The notes below the pieces were generated by a model. That model did no database searches. It was not told where the DNA came from and worked only from the letters and a program-made list of their open reading frames with translations. Shown here piece by piece: positions 7,806 to 17,060 of a DNA stretch of 64,000 nt; position 1 is the stretch's first letter; every line of letters starts with the position of its first letter. The DNA is from Pseudophaeobacter profundi (GTDB taxonomy: Bacteria; Pseudomonadota; Alphaproteobacteria; Rhodobacterales; Rhodobacteraceae), in NCBI RefSeq assembly GCF_029697505.1, contig NZ_JARJEF010000008.1, positions 62,001 through 126,000 on the forward strand. The letters are read 5' to 3'. The translations under genes and the position numbers were made by a program.

Positions 7806-10800
7806 CTAGTGGCTCACGTAGCCAGACACCACCTGCAACAGCTTGAAGGCTGTATTGGCGTCGTTCTCCACCACCGACAGGAACTCTTCCTCGCCGATCC
7901 GCAGGCAGGTCAGCTCTGTCTCTGCCACCATGCTCAGGGCGCGGGGTTCCTTGCGGATCAGCCCCAGTTCGCCCACCAGATGCCCTGGCCCGACCGAGGT
8001 CACCAGATGATCGGCCTTGCCCTCTTGTGGCAGAAACAGCCCCGCCTTGCCGTCGATGATCATGTAGACACCATCGCTGGCCACATCGTCCTTGTGGAAG
8101 ACCGTGTCGCCTGCCTCGGCGGAATACCAGCGCGCGCCAAAGGCAAGCAGCCGCAGCTGTCGACGGTTCAGCCCGGAAAACAGCTCTGTCTGTTCCAGCG
8201 CACGCAGCTTGCGCGCCAGATCCTGGCTGGCGGCGCTGTCTTCTACGCTTTCCTGCTGCGCCTCATCGCTGACCAACCTGCCCTGCCGCAACTCGAAATG
8301 GACATCAAAGACATCCACATTCTCAAAGCCGACCTCAAGATAGATCAGCGTCGTATCCGGCAACAACTCGCGCAGGTTTTTGTGAACCGCAATCCGGGTC
8401 TCAATATCATAGCTGCTCAGGGCCCCATCCAATAGCAGGATATCAGGCCGCTTGATTGTCGCCCGCGCAAAGGCCAGTGGCTCTGCATAGCTGGCGGGCA
8501 GCCCCTGACCGCCAATTGCGACCGGCAGGTCAAAGATCAGCTCTACCACCATGTCCCGGCCGCCATTCTCTACCAGGACCTGCGCTACCAGACGGCGGAC
8601 ATCATCGCCGCGCGCGCCGGAACTGTCAGAGATTTTCCCAAAGAGCGCATTTTCCAGGACCGTCAGGCCCGGCGCGAATGCCTCCTCGTCCAGCCGTACA
8701 ACGACATCCGACAGGCTGCCCATCAGATCATCCGCGTGGTTTTCGCGAAACTCCAGAATGCGCGCCTTCATATCATCACTGAAGGCCGGGCCGATCTGCT
8801 CTGCCGAGATACTGAAAGGGACAATCATCAGCTGTGCCAGTTCTTGATGGCCCAGCGCACCGCCCCCGTTGGCGCGGGTTGTATCCACCAGCGCCGAGGC
8901 CCGTTCGTAGGCCCTAACATCCAGCCCCAGCTTGCGAAACAGCGGATGATCGGTGCCGTCCATGCCAAAGATCTGGCGCAGGATGTCCACGACATCTTCA
9001 GTCAGCGCCACCAGGTCATCCACCAGTTTCAGCGCCTGCAGCCGGTCGAGAAATTCAACATGCCGCTGCAAGAGCTCTTCCGAGATCGGCTCTCGGAGGG
9101 TGGCATAGAGCAGGTTTTCCGCCACCGGCAGCGCCGAATTATACCTGTCTGGTGCCAGCGCATGGACCTGGCTTGTCAGCCCCGCCTCTTTGAGCGCGGC
9201 ACGCACCTTGGGACGCAGGTCAATCAGACACTGCGCCAGCCTCGGGTGCAGCTTGGGGTCAAAATGTTGCTCCATACCGCGGCGAAACAAGGCGCTATCA
9301 GTGCCTATCCCCGCCAGCAACTGCACCCACCAATCGCGCAGGTCATGCGCCGAAGAAAAGCCCGCCAGGCCCGGATCAAGCCAGGGCGCATCAAAGGGAT
9401 CGGCGCTGTTCCCTGCCTGCTGCGCGGCGCGATAACGCTGCACATCGCGCGGTTCCCCCTGTGGGCGAGAGCGCATGGGCATCATCACGTTGTCGCCAAA
9501 AGAGCCCTGAAACAGCACCGGACGCGAGGTCACATGGCCAACCCGCAGCGCCAGAACCGCCTGATGGATCGAGCGCAAATCCACATCTGCAATCGTCACC
9601 TTGCCCGCCGAGGGCAGCACTTCACGGGTCAGCAACTGGGCCAGCGCCCGCCGGTCTTCTTCCGACGGGGCAGCAATGCCGATAACCTTGCCCCCAGGCA
9701 GGCAGGCATTCAGATCCTCCAGCACCAGGTTGCCATCAGCATCACGCACATTGACCGCATCCAGCACGATATCGCCGCGCAGCCGGATCTGCTCTTCCGG
9801 TTCGCCGATCATCAGCTCTTCGCGCACCATGCCTGGCGGGGCAAACCGTTCCAGTATCACATCCCAACGCAGGGACATATCCTGGGTCTGGTTGTAATAG
9901 GTCAGCAGTTCTTTCCAGGGCGACGCAAGATCCTTATAGGCCGCCAGGGCCGCCACCAAAGCCCCAAGAGAGACCTTCCCCTGCAGCACCAGATAGCCGC
10001 CAATCGCATAAAAGAAAAAGGGCGTCAGATTGGTAATGAAGTTATTGAGAAACTTCATGAAAAACTTTTTCTGATAGATCTGGAAGCGGATATCATACAG
10101 ATGCCCCAGCCGATCCGTGATCGCCGCCATCCGATAGCGCCAGCCGCCATTGATGCGCAGGGTCGCCGCCCCTGCAGCGCTTTCACCGATTTCAGAGGCC
10201 AGGGCGCGCACCTGGTGGATGCGGGTCTTGTTCAACACGTTGATCTGACGCTGCAGCATCGGGATCAGCCAGCCCTGCAAGGGGATCAGTGCCACCGCCG
10301 CCAAGCCAAACCAGAGACTCTGGCTGAACAGAAAAAACAGAATGGTCGCCATCTGCCCGGCCTGCAAGACTGGCTGACTGACCGCATCGCCCATCAGCCC
10401 GCCCATCGGCTCGCTCTCAGAGGTGATCATCGAAACCAGTTCCCCCTGGCTCACCCTTTCGAAATAGGGCTGCGGAAAGCGCAGCACGCGGGCGATCAGA
10501 GAATAGCGAAAGCGGCGCAGCATCCGTTCGGCCAGCACCCCCTTCATGGTGTTGATCCGCATCTTCAACAGTCCGTGCACCAGCACCGAGATCAGGAATG
10601 CGCCGCACAGGATCCACAGATAATTCAGCTGCGCGATATCGTATCCCAAAAGATCAATACTATCGCTTTGGGCACCAATCGCGTCATTGATGATCCGCTT
10701 TGGCAGTTCCAGCGTCAGGTAGAGCAGTGGAAAAAGACAGGTGGTGACCGCCAGTAAAAGCACTTGATCACGTTTGGAATATTTCCAGATAAAGCGGAAC

Positions 10801-10856
10801 AGGGAACGTTCTATGGGACAGCTCCAACTCTGGCTGCAACAAAAGGGATCTTTCAT
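7806..10856 (-). CDS. ABC-exporter-like protein with degenerate ATPase domain and cNMP-binding domain
   Basis: 1016 residues. Residues 30-330 form a six-helix type IV (MsbA-like) exporter transmembrane domain. An ATPase-like domain follows from about 360, but its catalytic motifs are lost. The Walker A position reads APSEEDRRA (396-404) instead of GPSGSGKST. The signature region reads IGGQGLPASYAEPLAFARA, Walker B DILLLDG (805-811) lacks the catalytic Glu, and the H-loop His is missing. About 270 extra residues lie between the Q-loop-like segment (RPVLFQGSF, 445-453) and the rest of the domain (from 731). A cyclic-nucleotide-binding domain (about 890-1010) ends the protein, with phosphate-cassette residues GEL...PRA preserved (962-973). 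ATP-driven transport by this chain alone seems unlikely. Confidence 0.85.
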   Translation of the reverse strand: MKDPFCCSQSWSCPIERSLFRFIWKYSKRDQVLLLAVTTCLFPLLYLTLELPKRIINDAIGAQSDSIDLLGYDIAQLNYLWILCGAFLISVLVHGLLKMRINTMKGVLAERMLRRFRYSLIARVLRFPQPYFERVSQGELVSMITSESEPMGGLMGDAVSQPVLQAGQMATILFFLFSQSLWFGLAAVALIPLQGWLIPMLQRQINVLNKTRIHQVRALASEIGESAAGAATLRINGGWRYRMAAITDRLGHLYDIRFQIYQKKFFMKFLNNFITNLTPFFFYAIGGYLVLQGKVSLGALVAALAAYKDLASPWKELLTYYNQTQDMSLRWDVILERFAPPGMVREELMIGEPEEQIRLRGDIVLDAVNVRDADGNLVLEDLNACLPGGKVIGIAAPSEEDRRALAQLLTREVLPSAGKVTIADVDLRSIHQAVLALRVGHVTSRPVLFQGSFGDNVMMPMRSRPQGEPRDVQRYRAAQQAGNSADPFDAPWLDPGLAGFSSAHDLRDWWVQLLAGIGTDSALFRRGMEQHFDPKLHPRLAQCLIDLRPKVRAALKEAGLTSQVHALAPDRYNSALPVAENLLYATLREPISEELLQRHVEFLDRLQALKLVDDLVALTEDVVDILRQIFGMDGTDHPLFRKLGLDVRAYERASALVDTTRANGGGALGHQELAQLMIVPFSISAEQIGPAFSDDMKARILEFRENHADDLMGSLSDVVVRLDEEAFAPGLTVLENALFGKISDSSGARGDDVRRLVAQVLVENGGRDMVVELIFDLPVAIGGQGLPASYAEPLAFARATIKRPDILLLDGALSSYDIETRIAVHKNLRELLPDTTLIYLEVGFENVDVFDVHFELRQGRLVSDEAQQESVEDSAASQDLARKLRALEQTELFSGLNRRQLRLLAFGARWYSAEAGDTVFHKDDVASDGVYMIIDGKAGLFLPQEGKADHLVTSVGPGHLVGELGLIRKEPRALSMVAETELTCLRIGEEEFLSVVENDANTAFKLLQVVSGYVSH

Positions 10857-11006
10857 GACTAGCGCGGATTACCCCTGACAGGCAATGGCCGGTTGGCGCT
10901 GTGATCTAGTTCACCTTCGCATAACCCCAACCGTGATAAGCAGTATTTGCCAGCCCGCCAAAAACCCGTATGGTTTCACTTAAGTTGTTCATCACAGGGG
11001 ATCGCA

Positions 11007-11399
11007 TTGCCAGGACTTGTCGGATCAGTATTGACCTTGCTCTGCCTGTTGCAGATCAAACATCTTTTTGCGGATTTCTTTCTGCAAACCCCCAAGATGC
11101 TCTCTGGTCGCGATACCTATCTGCATACTGGCCGCGCCCAACATGCCGGGGTTCATACGCTTGGATCGATTGCGGTTTTTGTGCTGATGGGGGCTAATGT
11201 CGGCTTTATCCTGCTGATTTGCCTGGCGGAATGGGTGGTGCATTTCCACATCGACTACGGCAAAGCGCACTATTCCGAAAAGAAGGATCTGACCCCACAG
11301 CAGGCGATGTTCTGGCGCGCCATGGGCACCGATCAGTTTTTGCATCAACTTACCTATCTTGCCATGGCGGCCATCTGGGTAAAGTGTACCTTCTGGTAA
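11007..11399 (+). CDS. DUF3307 family membrane protein
   Basis: 130 residues with three to four hydrophobic segments. The conserved DUF3307 pieces are recognisable: HLFADFFLQ near the N-terminus, HAGVHTLGS, and the EWVVHFHIDYGK block with clustered histidines. Function of the family is unknown. I selected TTG 11007 because AGGGGA lies 5 nt upstream and the hydrophobic N-terminus begins there; reading back to TTG 10947 adds residues with no family resemblance. It is divergent from the degenerate ABC gene (151-bp gap) and convergent with the Lrp regulator. Confidence 0.75.
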   Translation: MPGLVGSVLTLLCLLQIKHLFADFFLQTPKMLSGRDTYLHTGRAQHAGVHTLGSIAVFVLMGANVGFILLICLAEWVVHFHIDYGKAHYSEKKDLTPQQAMFWRAMGTDQFLHQLTYLAMAAIWVKCTFW

Positions 11400-11456
11400 C
11401 CGCCAAGGCTGCCTGCTCCGTCCCACCACCGCAGGGCGTAAGCCAACATCAGGATG

Positions 11457-11918
11457 TTATGGCACCACCGGGCAATCACGTTTGATGGTGCGCAGCACCA
11501 CGTTCGTTTGGGCGCTGGCCACCGCAGGTAGCCGAAACAGGAAGTCTTCCAAAAAGCGGTTGTAGGCCTCCAGATCCGGCGCCAGCACCCGCAGGTGATA
11601 ATCCGACTGGCCGGTGGTGGCATAGCACTCCTGCACCAGGGGGCTCAGCTCGACAGCGCGGATGAATTCTGCTAATTTTTCCGGGTCATGGCGGGTCAGA
11701 TGTACATGCACGATGGCGTGAAACCCCAGCCCCATGGCAGGCGCGTTGACCACGGCGCCATAGCGTTCGATTACGCCGGTTTCTTCCAACGTACGCACCC
11801 GGCGCCACAGGGCCGAGGCCGACATGCCGACCTTTTCGGCCAGATCTGCATTCGAGATCCGGGAATCTTCCTGCAAAAGGCGCAATATCTGCCCGTCGCG
11901 CGCGTCCAAAACCTGCAT
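11457..11918 (-). CDS. Lrp/AsnC family transcriptional regulator
   Basis: 153 residues. Residues 1-60 form the AsnC helix-turn-helix (DGQILRLLQEDSRISNADLAEKVGMS), followed by a RAM ligand-binding domain to the end (TGQSDYHLRVLAPDLEAY is the typical RAM core). It is divergent from the indolepyruvate ferredoxin oxidoreductase gene across a 154-bp AT-rich gap. This is the standard arrangement for a local Lrp-type activator that senses an amino acid. Aromatic or branched amino acid catabolism is therefore the likely regulated process, by inference from position. Confidence 0.9.
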   Translation of the reverse strand: MQVLDARDGQILRLLQEDSRISNADLAEKVGMSASALWRRVRTLEETGVIERYGAVVNAPAMGLGFHAIVHVHLTRHDPEKLAEFIRAVELSPLVQECYATTGQSDYHLRVLAPDLEAYNRFLEDFLFRLPAVASAQTNVVLRTIKRDCPVVP

Positions 11919-11944
11919 ATCGAATAAAAACTCCGAATAAGTCC

Positions 11945-12022
11945 AATATTTCGGTACAGATATCCAAAAAAAAGACCATATACAAGAAATCAGGCACCGT
12001 TATCCATAAAAGTCGAAATATT
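11945..12022. promoter_or_regulatory. Candidate Lrp operator region with separated inverted repeat
   Basis: The 154-bp divergent gap contains AATATTTCG (11945-11953) and its exact complement CGAAATATT (12014-12022), 60 bp apart. ATCCA-containing steps recur at about 11962, 12002 and 12027. Lrp-type regulators bind spaced AT-rich half-sites and wrap DNA, so these are reasonable binding sites for the adjacent regulator. Inference only; no start site is mapped. Confidence 0.45.
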
Positions 12023-12072
12023 CTGTCATCCAAACCACCATATTTCATCCCAGCCCCGCAAGGACCGCCAGA

Positions 12073-15000
12073 ATGACCAAGCTGAGCCATGACTTTCGCA
12101 GTTATAAACTTGATGACCGCTACGCCCGGAACGAGGGGCGCGTGTTTCTGACCGGAACCCAGGCTCTGGCGCGGGTGATGCTGGATCAGGCGCGGCGCGA
12201 TAAAACGGCGGGGCTGAACACGGCTGGGTTTGTCTCTGGCTATCGCGGATCGCCGCTTGGCGCGGTGGATCTGGAGTTTTGGCGGTCGCGCCAGCGGATG
12301 GAAGATAACCGCATCACCTTTATGCCTGCCGTCAACGAAGACCTGGGCGCCACTGCGGTATTGGGCGCGCAGCAGGCTGTCCTGGATCCCCACTGCGAAG
12401 TCGAAGGCGTGTTTTCGCTCTGGTACGGCAAGGGCCCCGGCGTGGATCGTTCTGGTGATGCACTGAAGCACGGCAATGCCTATGGGTCTTCCGCCAAGGG
12501 CGGCGTGTTGGTGGTCGCAGGTGATGACCACGGCTGCGTCAGCTCCTCTATGCCGCATCAATCGGATGTGGCGTTCATGTCGTGGTTCATGCCGGTGCTG
12601 AACCCGGCGGATATCTCTGAATTCCTGACCTACGGCGAATATGGCTTTGCCCTGTCGCGCTATTCCGGCACCTGGGTTGGCTTTAAGGCGGTATCGGAAA
12701 CGGTGGAAAGCGCGCGGTCGGTTGAATTGCAGCCGGATCGTGATTTCACCTACCCAGAGCTGCCCGACTATCCCGGCGGGCTGCACATTCGTCGTGCCGA
12801 CCTGCCCTCGCCCGAGATCGAGACCCGCATTCGCGCCAAGATCAAAGCGGTACGCACCTTTGCCGAGGCCAACCCGATTGATCGGCGCATCTATGACGAC
12901 GACAACGCGAAATTCGGATTTGTTACAACTGGCAAGGGCCATCTGGACCTGATGGAAGCCCTGCGCCTGCTTGGCCTGGACAAGGCGGCCTGCCGTCGCC
13001 TGGGCATCGACATCTACAAGGTTGGCATGGTCTGGCCCCTGGCCCGCCCAGAGGCCCTGCGCTTCATGCGCGGCAAGGAAGAAGTGCTGGTTGTCGAGGA
13101 AAAGCGCGGCATCATCGAAAGCCAGTTCAAGGAATATTTCTACGATTGGCCCGGCGACAAGCCCAAAAAGATGGTTGGCAAATACGACAGCGCGGGCGAA
13201 CCGCTGATCCCCTGGACCGGAGAGCTAAGCCCGCTGATGCTGGCCCCGATCGTGGCGGCGCGTCTTGATAAGTTTTTTCCCGGCGAAGACCTGCCCGCCA
13301 AGGCCTCCGCGCTGCTGGCCGAGCCACCCAAGCTGATCAATGTGCCCGGCGCCAATCGCACGCCCTATTTCTGTTCCGGCTGCCCGCATAACACCTCGAC
13401 CAAACTGCCCGAGGGCAGCGAGGCCAAATCCGGTATTGGCTGCCATGTGATGGCCAGCTGGATGGACCGCGAAACATCAGGCTATGCGCAGATGGGCGGC
13501 GAAGGCATCACCTGGACGGCGGCCTCGCAGTACAATGGCGGCAAGCATATCTTCCAGAACCTCGGCGAAGGCACCTGGTATCACTCTGGCTCGCTCGCCA
13601 TTCGCCAGGCAGTCGCGGCGCATACCAATATAACCTATAAGATCCTGTATAACGACGCGGTTGCCATGACTGGCGGCCAGCCCGTTGATGGGCCGGTCAG
13701 CGTGTTGGGTATCGCCCAGACCTGCCGCGCCGAAGGGGTGCAGCGTATCGCCCTGCTGTCTGACGATATCGACAAATTCAACCGCAGCGATTTCCCCAGC
13801 GGCACCACCTTCCACGACCGCGCCGATATGGATCACGTCCAGCGCGAGCTGCGCGAGATCAAGGGCGTGTCGATCCTGATTTACGAGCAGACCTGCGCCA
13901 CGGAAAAACGCCGCCGCCGCAAGCGCGGCACCATGGAAGACCCCAAGAAATTTGCCTTTATCAATGATCTCGTTTGCGAAGGCTGCGGCGACTGTTCCAT
14001 TGAAAGCAACTGCCTAAGTGTCGAACCCAAGGAAACCGCCTTTGGCCGCAAGCGCAAGATCAACCTGTCCAGCTGCAACAAGGATTTCTCTTGCCTGAAC
14101 GGATTCTGCCCCAGCTTTGTCACCGTTGAAGGTGGCGCGCGGCGCAAGAAACAGCCTGCCGGGCTGGACCGGGGCGCGCTGGCGGCAAAACTGCCCCAGC
14201 CTGAACTGCCAGCACTCGACAAGCCCTTTGACCTGCTGGTCACCGGCGTTGGCGGCACCGGGGTTGTGACGGTCGGCGCCCTGATCACAATGGCGGCCCA
14301 TCTTGAGGGCAAAGGGGCCAGCGTGCTGGATTTCACGGGCTTTGCGCAGAAATTTGGCACTGTTCTCAGCTATATTCGCCTGTCCGACAGCCCAGACAAC
14401 CTGAACCAGGTGCGGATTGATCATGCGGCGGCGGATGCGGTGATTGGCTGCGATGTGGTGGTCAGCTCCGCGCCCAAGGCCTCGGCCCATTATCGCGCCG
14501 GCACCCGTATCGTGCTGAACCGCGCCGAAATGCCCACCGGTGATCTGGTCCTACACCGCGATGCCGATCTGATGGCAGGCCTGCGCGAAAAGGAAATCGC
14601 CACCGCCGTTGGTCCGGAAAACCTGTCAGGTTTCAACGCCAATGAAGCCGCTGAAACTCTGCTGGGGGATGCAGTGCTGGCGAATGTGATGATGCTGGGC
14701 TTTGCCTGGCAAAAGGGTCTGGTCCCCGTCAGCGCCACGGCGCTGGACCAAGCGATTGAACTGAACGGCGTCGCGATTGAAAAAAACCGCCTGGCCCTGA
14801 CCATCGGTCGCGCCATGGCCGTCGATCCAGATCTGGTCTCGCGCTACTATGCCGAAACGCCCGAAGCCGAGGAAAGCCTGGAGCAAATCATCGAGCGGCG
14901 CGCAGTCTTTCTTGCCGGCTATCAAGATGCCGAATATGCCAACCGCTACACAAATACCCTGGAAGAGTTCCGCGGCCAGCTGCCCAAGGACAGCGCCGAT

Positions 15001-15495
15001 GAGCTGACGGAGGCGGCGGCGCGGTCTTTGTTCAAACTGATGGCTTACAAGGATGAATATGAAGTCGCCCGCCTGATGACCAGCACTGGCTTCAGCGATC
15101 AGCTGGCCGAGGAATTCGAAGGCGACTACAGCGTCAACTACCACATGGCACCGCCGCTATTATCCCGCAAGAAAGACGCCCGTGGGCGGCCGCTCAAAAA
15201 GCGCTTTGGTCCCTGGTTGCGCCCTGCCCTGTCCCTGCTGACGCGGGCCAAGCGCCTGCGCGGCACCTCGTTCAACCCCTTTGGCTATCACGAGGAAGCC
15301 CGCCTGCACCGCAGCCTTTTGGACTGGTACGAGGCAGCCCTGCGCAGCGTCAGCACGGGGTATGACAGCAAAAAGCACAACGACTGCCTGGCGATCCTGA
15401 CCGCGCCGATGGAAATCCGCGGCTATGGCCCTGTCCGCCTGGAGGCCGCCCGCAAGCATCGCGCCCTCGCCGAGCAGTTGCTGAAAACGCTCTGA
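12073..15495 (+). CDS. Indolepyruvate ferredoxin oxidoreductase family protein (fused alpha/beta)
   Basis: 1140-residue single-chain 2-oxoacid:ferredoxin oxidoreductase. The N-terminal part (about 30-400) is the pyrimidine-binding region. A thiamine-diphosphate block follows with PYFCSGCPHN and GIGCHVM (about 435-460) and MGGEGITW. A cysteine-rich ferredoxin-like stretch (CEGCGDCSIESNC and further Cys, about 640-680) is followed by a C-terminal gamma domain starting near VTGVGGTGVVTVG (about 720). It oxidatively decarboxylates aryl or branched 2-oxoacids to acyl-CoA with ferredoxin reduction, usually as a transamination product in amino acid breakdown. It is transcribed alone from the divergent Lrp promoter region and ends at a strong terminator. 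Confidence 0.9.
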   Translation: MTKLSHDFRSYKLDDRYARNEGRVFLTGTQALARVMLDQARRDKTAGLNTAGFVSGYRGSPLGAVDLEFWRSRQRMEDNRITFMPAVNEDLGATAVLGAQQAVLDPHCEVEGVFSLWYGKGPGVDRSGDALKHGNAYGSSAKGGVLVVAGDDHGCVSSSMPHQSDVAFMSWFMPVLNPADISEFLTYGEYGFALSRYSGTWVGFKAVSETVESARSVELQPDRDFTYPELPDYPGGLHIRRADLPSPEIETRIRAKIKAVRTFAEANPIDRRIYDDDNAKFGFVTTGKGHLDLMEALRLLGLDKAACRRLGIDIYKVGMVWPLARPEALRFMRGKEEVLVVEEKRGIIESQFKEYFYDWPGDKPKKMVGKYDSAGEPLIPWTGELSPLMLAPIVAARLDKFFPGEDLPAKASALLAEPPKLINVPGANRTPYFCSGCPHNTSTKLPEGSEAKSGIGCHVMASWMDRETSGYAQMGGEGITWTAASQYNGGKHIFQNLGEGTWYHSGSLAIRQAVAAHTNITYKILYNDAVAMTGGQPVDGPVSVLGIAQTCRAEGVQRIALLSDDIDKFNRSDFPSGTTFHDRADMDHVQRELREIKGVSILIYEQTCATEKRRRRKRGTMEDPKKFAFINDLVCEGCGDCSIESNCLSVEPKETAFGRKRKINLSSCNKDFSCLNGFCPSFVTVEGGARRKKQPAGLDRGALAAKLPQPELPALDKPFDLLVTGVGGTGVVTVGALITMAAHLEGKGASVLDFTGFAQKFGTVLSYIRLSDSPDNLNQVRIDHAAADAVIGCDVVVSSAPKASAHYRAGTRIVLNRAEMPTGDLVLHRDADLMAGLREKEIATAVGPENLSGFNANEAAETLLGDAVLANVMMLGFAWQKGLVPVSATALDQAIELNGVAIEKNRLALTIGRAMAVDPDLVSRYYAETPEAEESLEQIIERRAVFLAGYQDAEYANRYTNTLEEFRGQLPKDSADELTEAAARSLFKLMAYKDEYEVARLMTSTGFSDQLAEEFEGDYSVNYHMAPPLLSRKKDARGRPLKKRFGPWLRPALSLLTRAKRLRGTSFNPFGYHEEARLHRSLLDWYEAALRSVSTGYDSKKHNDCLAILTAPMEIRGYGPVRLEAARKHRALAEQLLKTL

Positions 15496-15523
15496 TCAGA
15501 CAGACACCCGCGCGTAATCATAG

Positions 15524-15550
15524 AAAATGGCCCCCACGTGGGGCCATTTT
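15524..15550. terminator. Bidirectional intrinsic terminator
   Basis: Stem AAAATGGCCCC / GGGGCCATTTT with a short central loop, 28 bp after the oxidoreductase stop. The A-run and T-run flanks let it work in both directions, serving the oxidoreductase on the plus strand and the convergent TetR gene on the minus strand. Confidence 0.85.
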
Positions 15551-15581
15551 CATCTGCCCCGATCGCCAGCGCGTTTTCCTG

Positions 15582-16247
15582 TCACAGGTCCCAGTATTGC
15601 AGGGTGAAAGCGGTGAATTCTTCCAGTTCTGCCGCGCTTGGCTCGCAGCCGGTAAAAACCTTGAGATACTGCGGCGTCATTTCCAACCGATGCGCATGGC
15701 TTTCATTGGGTTCGGCCATGTCATAGCCAAGCTGCATATAATACAGCACCTTGGCGCGGGTCATCGCCTCAAGTGCGTCATACCCATACCGCAAAAACAT
15801 CTGGGTCAGCGCCTCAACCCGGCGGGCATCCGAACGATCCAACAGGCTGCGCACCTTGCCCGAGCGGCGCGCCCAGTCACGCACCGCAAAATCCAGCGCG
15901 GTGTTGAACAGCGCCGGATTGGCGATGCAGTGAAACACGTTCAAGACCGCGCCGGTGATGGCCTCGGCCGGGGCCTCTGCGCGGGATACCATGGCGGCGG
16001 TATTGGTCTGTTCCCAGGTTTTCAGCAGCGCATCCAAAAGATCCTGGCGTGACTTGAAATACCAATAGAAAGAAGACCGTGACACATTCATCCGCTCGGC
16101 CAGGGCCAGCACCTTGACCTGATCCACCCCGTCAGAGATCAGCACATCCATCGCCACATTCAGCCAGTCATCCCGCGTGACTTTGACATTGCCGACAAGT
16201 GGCGCGGCGCTGGGGTTATCGCGGTGCAAAAGCGGCTTTGGCGGCAT
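15582..16247 (-). CDS. TetR family transcriptional regulator
   Basis: 221 residues. The N-terminal TetR helix-turn-helix spans about 25-72, with LAERMNVSRSSFYWYFKSRQDLLDAL as the recognition helix and following turn; only part of that motif is essential for the call. The C-terminal ligand domain is mostly helical and not assignable. It is convergent with the oxidoreductase and followed upstream by a glutathione transferase on the same strand, with 82 bp between. Target and ligand are unknown; autoregulation is common in the family. Confidence 0.85.
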   Translation of the reverse strand: MPPKPLLHRDNPSAAPLVGNVKVTRDDWLNVAMDVLISDGVDQVKVLALAERMNVSRSSFYWYFKSRQDLLDALLKTWEQTNTAAMVSRAEAPAEAITGAVLNVFHCIANPALFNTALDFAVRDWARRSGKVRSLLDRSDARRVEALTQMFLRYGYDALEAMTRAKVLYYMQLGYDMAEPNESHAHRLEMTPQYLKVFTGCEPSAAELEEFTAFTLQYWDL

Positions 16248-16329
16248 ATGGTGAGATTTCCTGTTGCGGAGCGAAGCCGCATCCTGCGGATCCCTCCCTC
16301 AATTGTCCAGCCTTGTCACCGCCCCCACA

Positions 16330-16959
16330 TTATATCTGGGCGCTTGGACGGGCCTTGATCGCCGCGTGCCAGGCCAGGCTGGCGCTATTTTCTTCGGGAA
16401 TGCGCTGCTTGATGACGCGGGCGAATTCAACAAAGACAAAGGCGGAAATATCCGCCAGGGTAAAATCGTCACCGGCCAGATAGGGGCTTTCCTTCAAGCG
16501 CTCTTCCAATAGGGCGAAAAAGACCTGGGTGCGCGCCTGTCCACGCGTCGCCAACTCGGGAAGCTGCGCATAGTTGTCGGGGCCGGGAATGGCGCGATCC
16601 TGAAAGGCGGGGTGGGTGTTGCGCAGCGTCTCGGCAATGGGCATGCCGCCTTGCTGTTCGACAATGGCATTCCACATCAGCACCAGGCCCTTTTCATCGG
16701 CGGTGCGCCCCATCAGGGCCGGTTCAGGGGTATGGGCCTCCAGATAGGCGGCAATTCCAAGGTTTTCGGTCAGCACCGTACCCGCATCCGTCACCAGCAC
16801 CGGGATGGTGGCGCGCGGGTTTACCGCAAGAAACGCCGCCCCCAGCTGCTCTCCCTTGGCGATAGAAATGTCGTGGCTTTCCGGCGCAAGGCCTTTTTCC
16901 GCCAGAAACATCCGTGCCCGGCGCGGGTTTGGCGCGGTGGAACAATCGTAAAATATCAT
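16330..16959 (-). CDS. Glutathione S-transferase family protein
   Basis: 209 residues from ATG 16959, which has an AAGGAGG ribosome binding site 7 nt upstream; longer in-frame reading to 17088 is not needed. The N-terminal thioredoxin-like domain includes NPRATIPVLVTDAGTVLTEN, holding the cis-Pro and the glutathione-binding acidic/Thr pair. The helical C-domain contains LAGDDFTLADISAFVFVE, the N-capping box typical of the fold. It probably conjugates or reduces electrophiles with glutathione in the cytoplasm. Substrate not predictable. Confidence 0.88.
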   Translation of the reverse strand: MIFYDCSTAPNPRRARMFLAEKGLAPESHDISIAKGEQLGAAFLAVNPRATIPVLVTDAGTVLTENLGIAAYLEAHTPEPALMGRTADEKGLVLMWNAIVEQQGGMPIAETLRNTHPAFQDRAIPGPDNYAQLPELATRGQARTQVFFALLEERLKESPYLAGDDFTLADISAFVFVEFARVIKQRIPEENSASLAWHAAIKARPSAQI

Positions 16960-17060
16960 CAGCTGGCCTCCTTGGTTGCAGGCCAGCCTAAAGGGCTTTG
17001 CGGGCAAACCTCCAGCGTAACCAAACGTCCGACCGTGCTCTTGGCATCGCTCTCGACGCT

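Noticed and set aside
8736-10757. 673-codon open frame antisense to the degenerate ABC gene
   Set aside because: It mirrors the real gene's codon use and has His/Gln/Arg-rich, non-protein-like composition.
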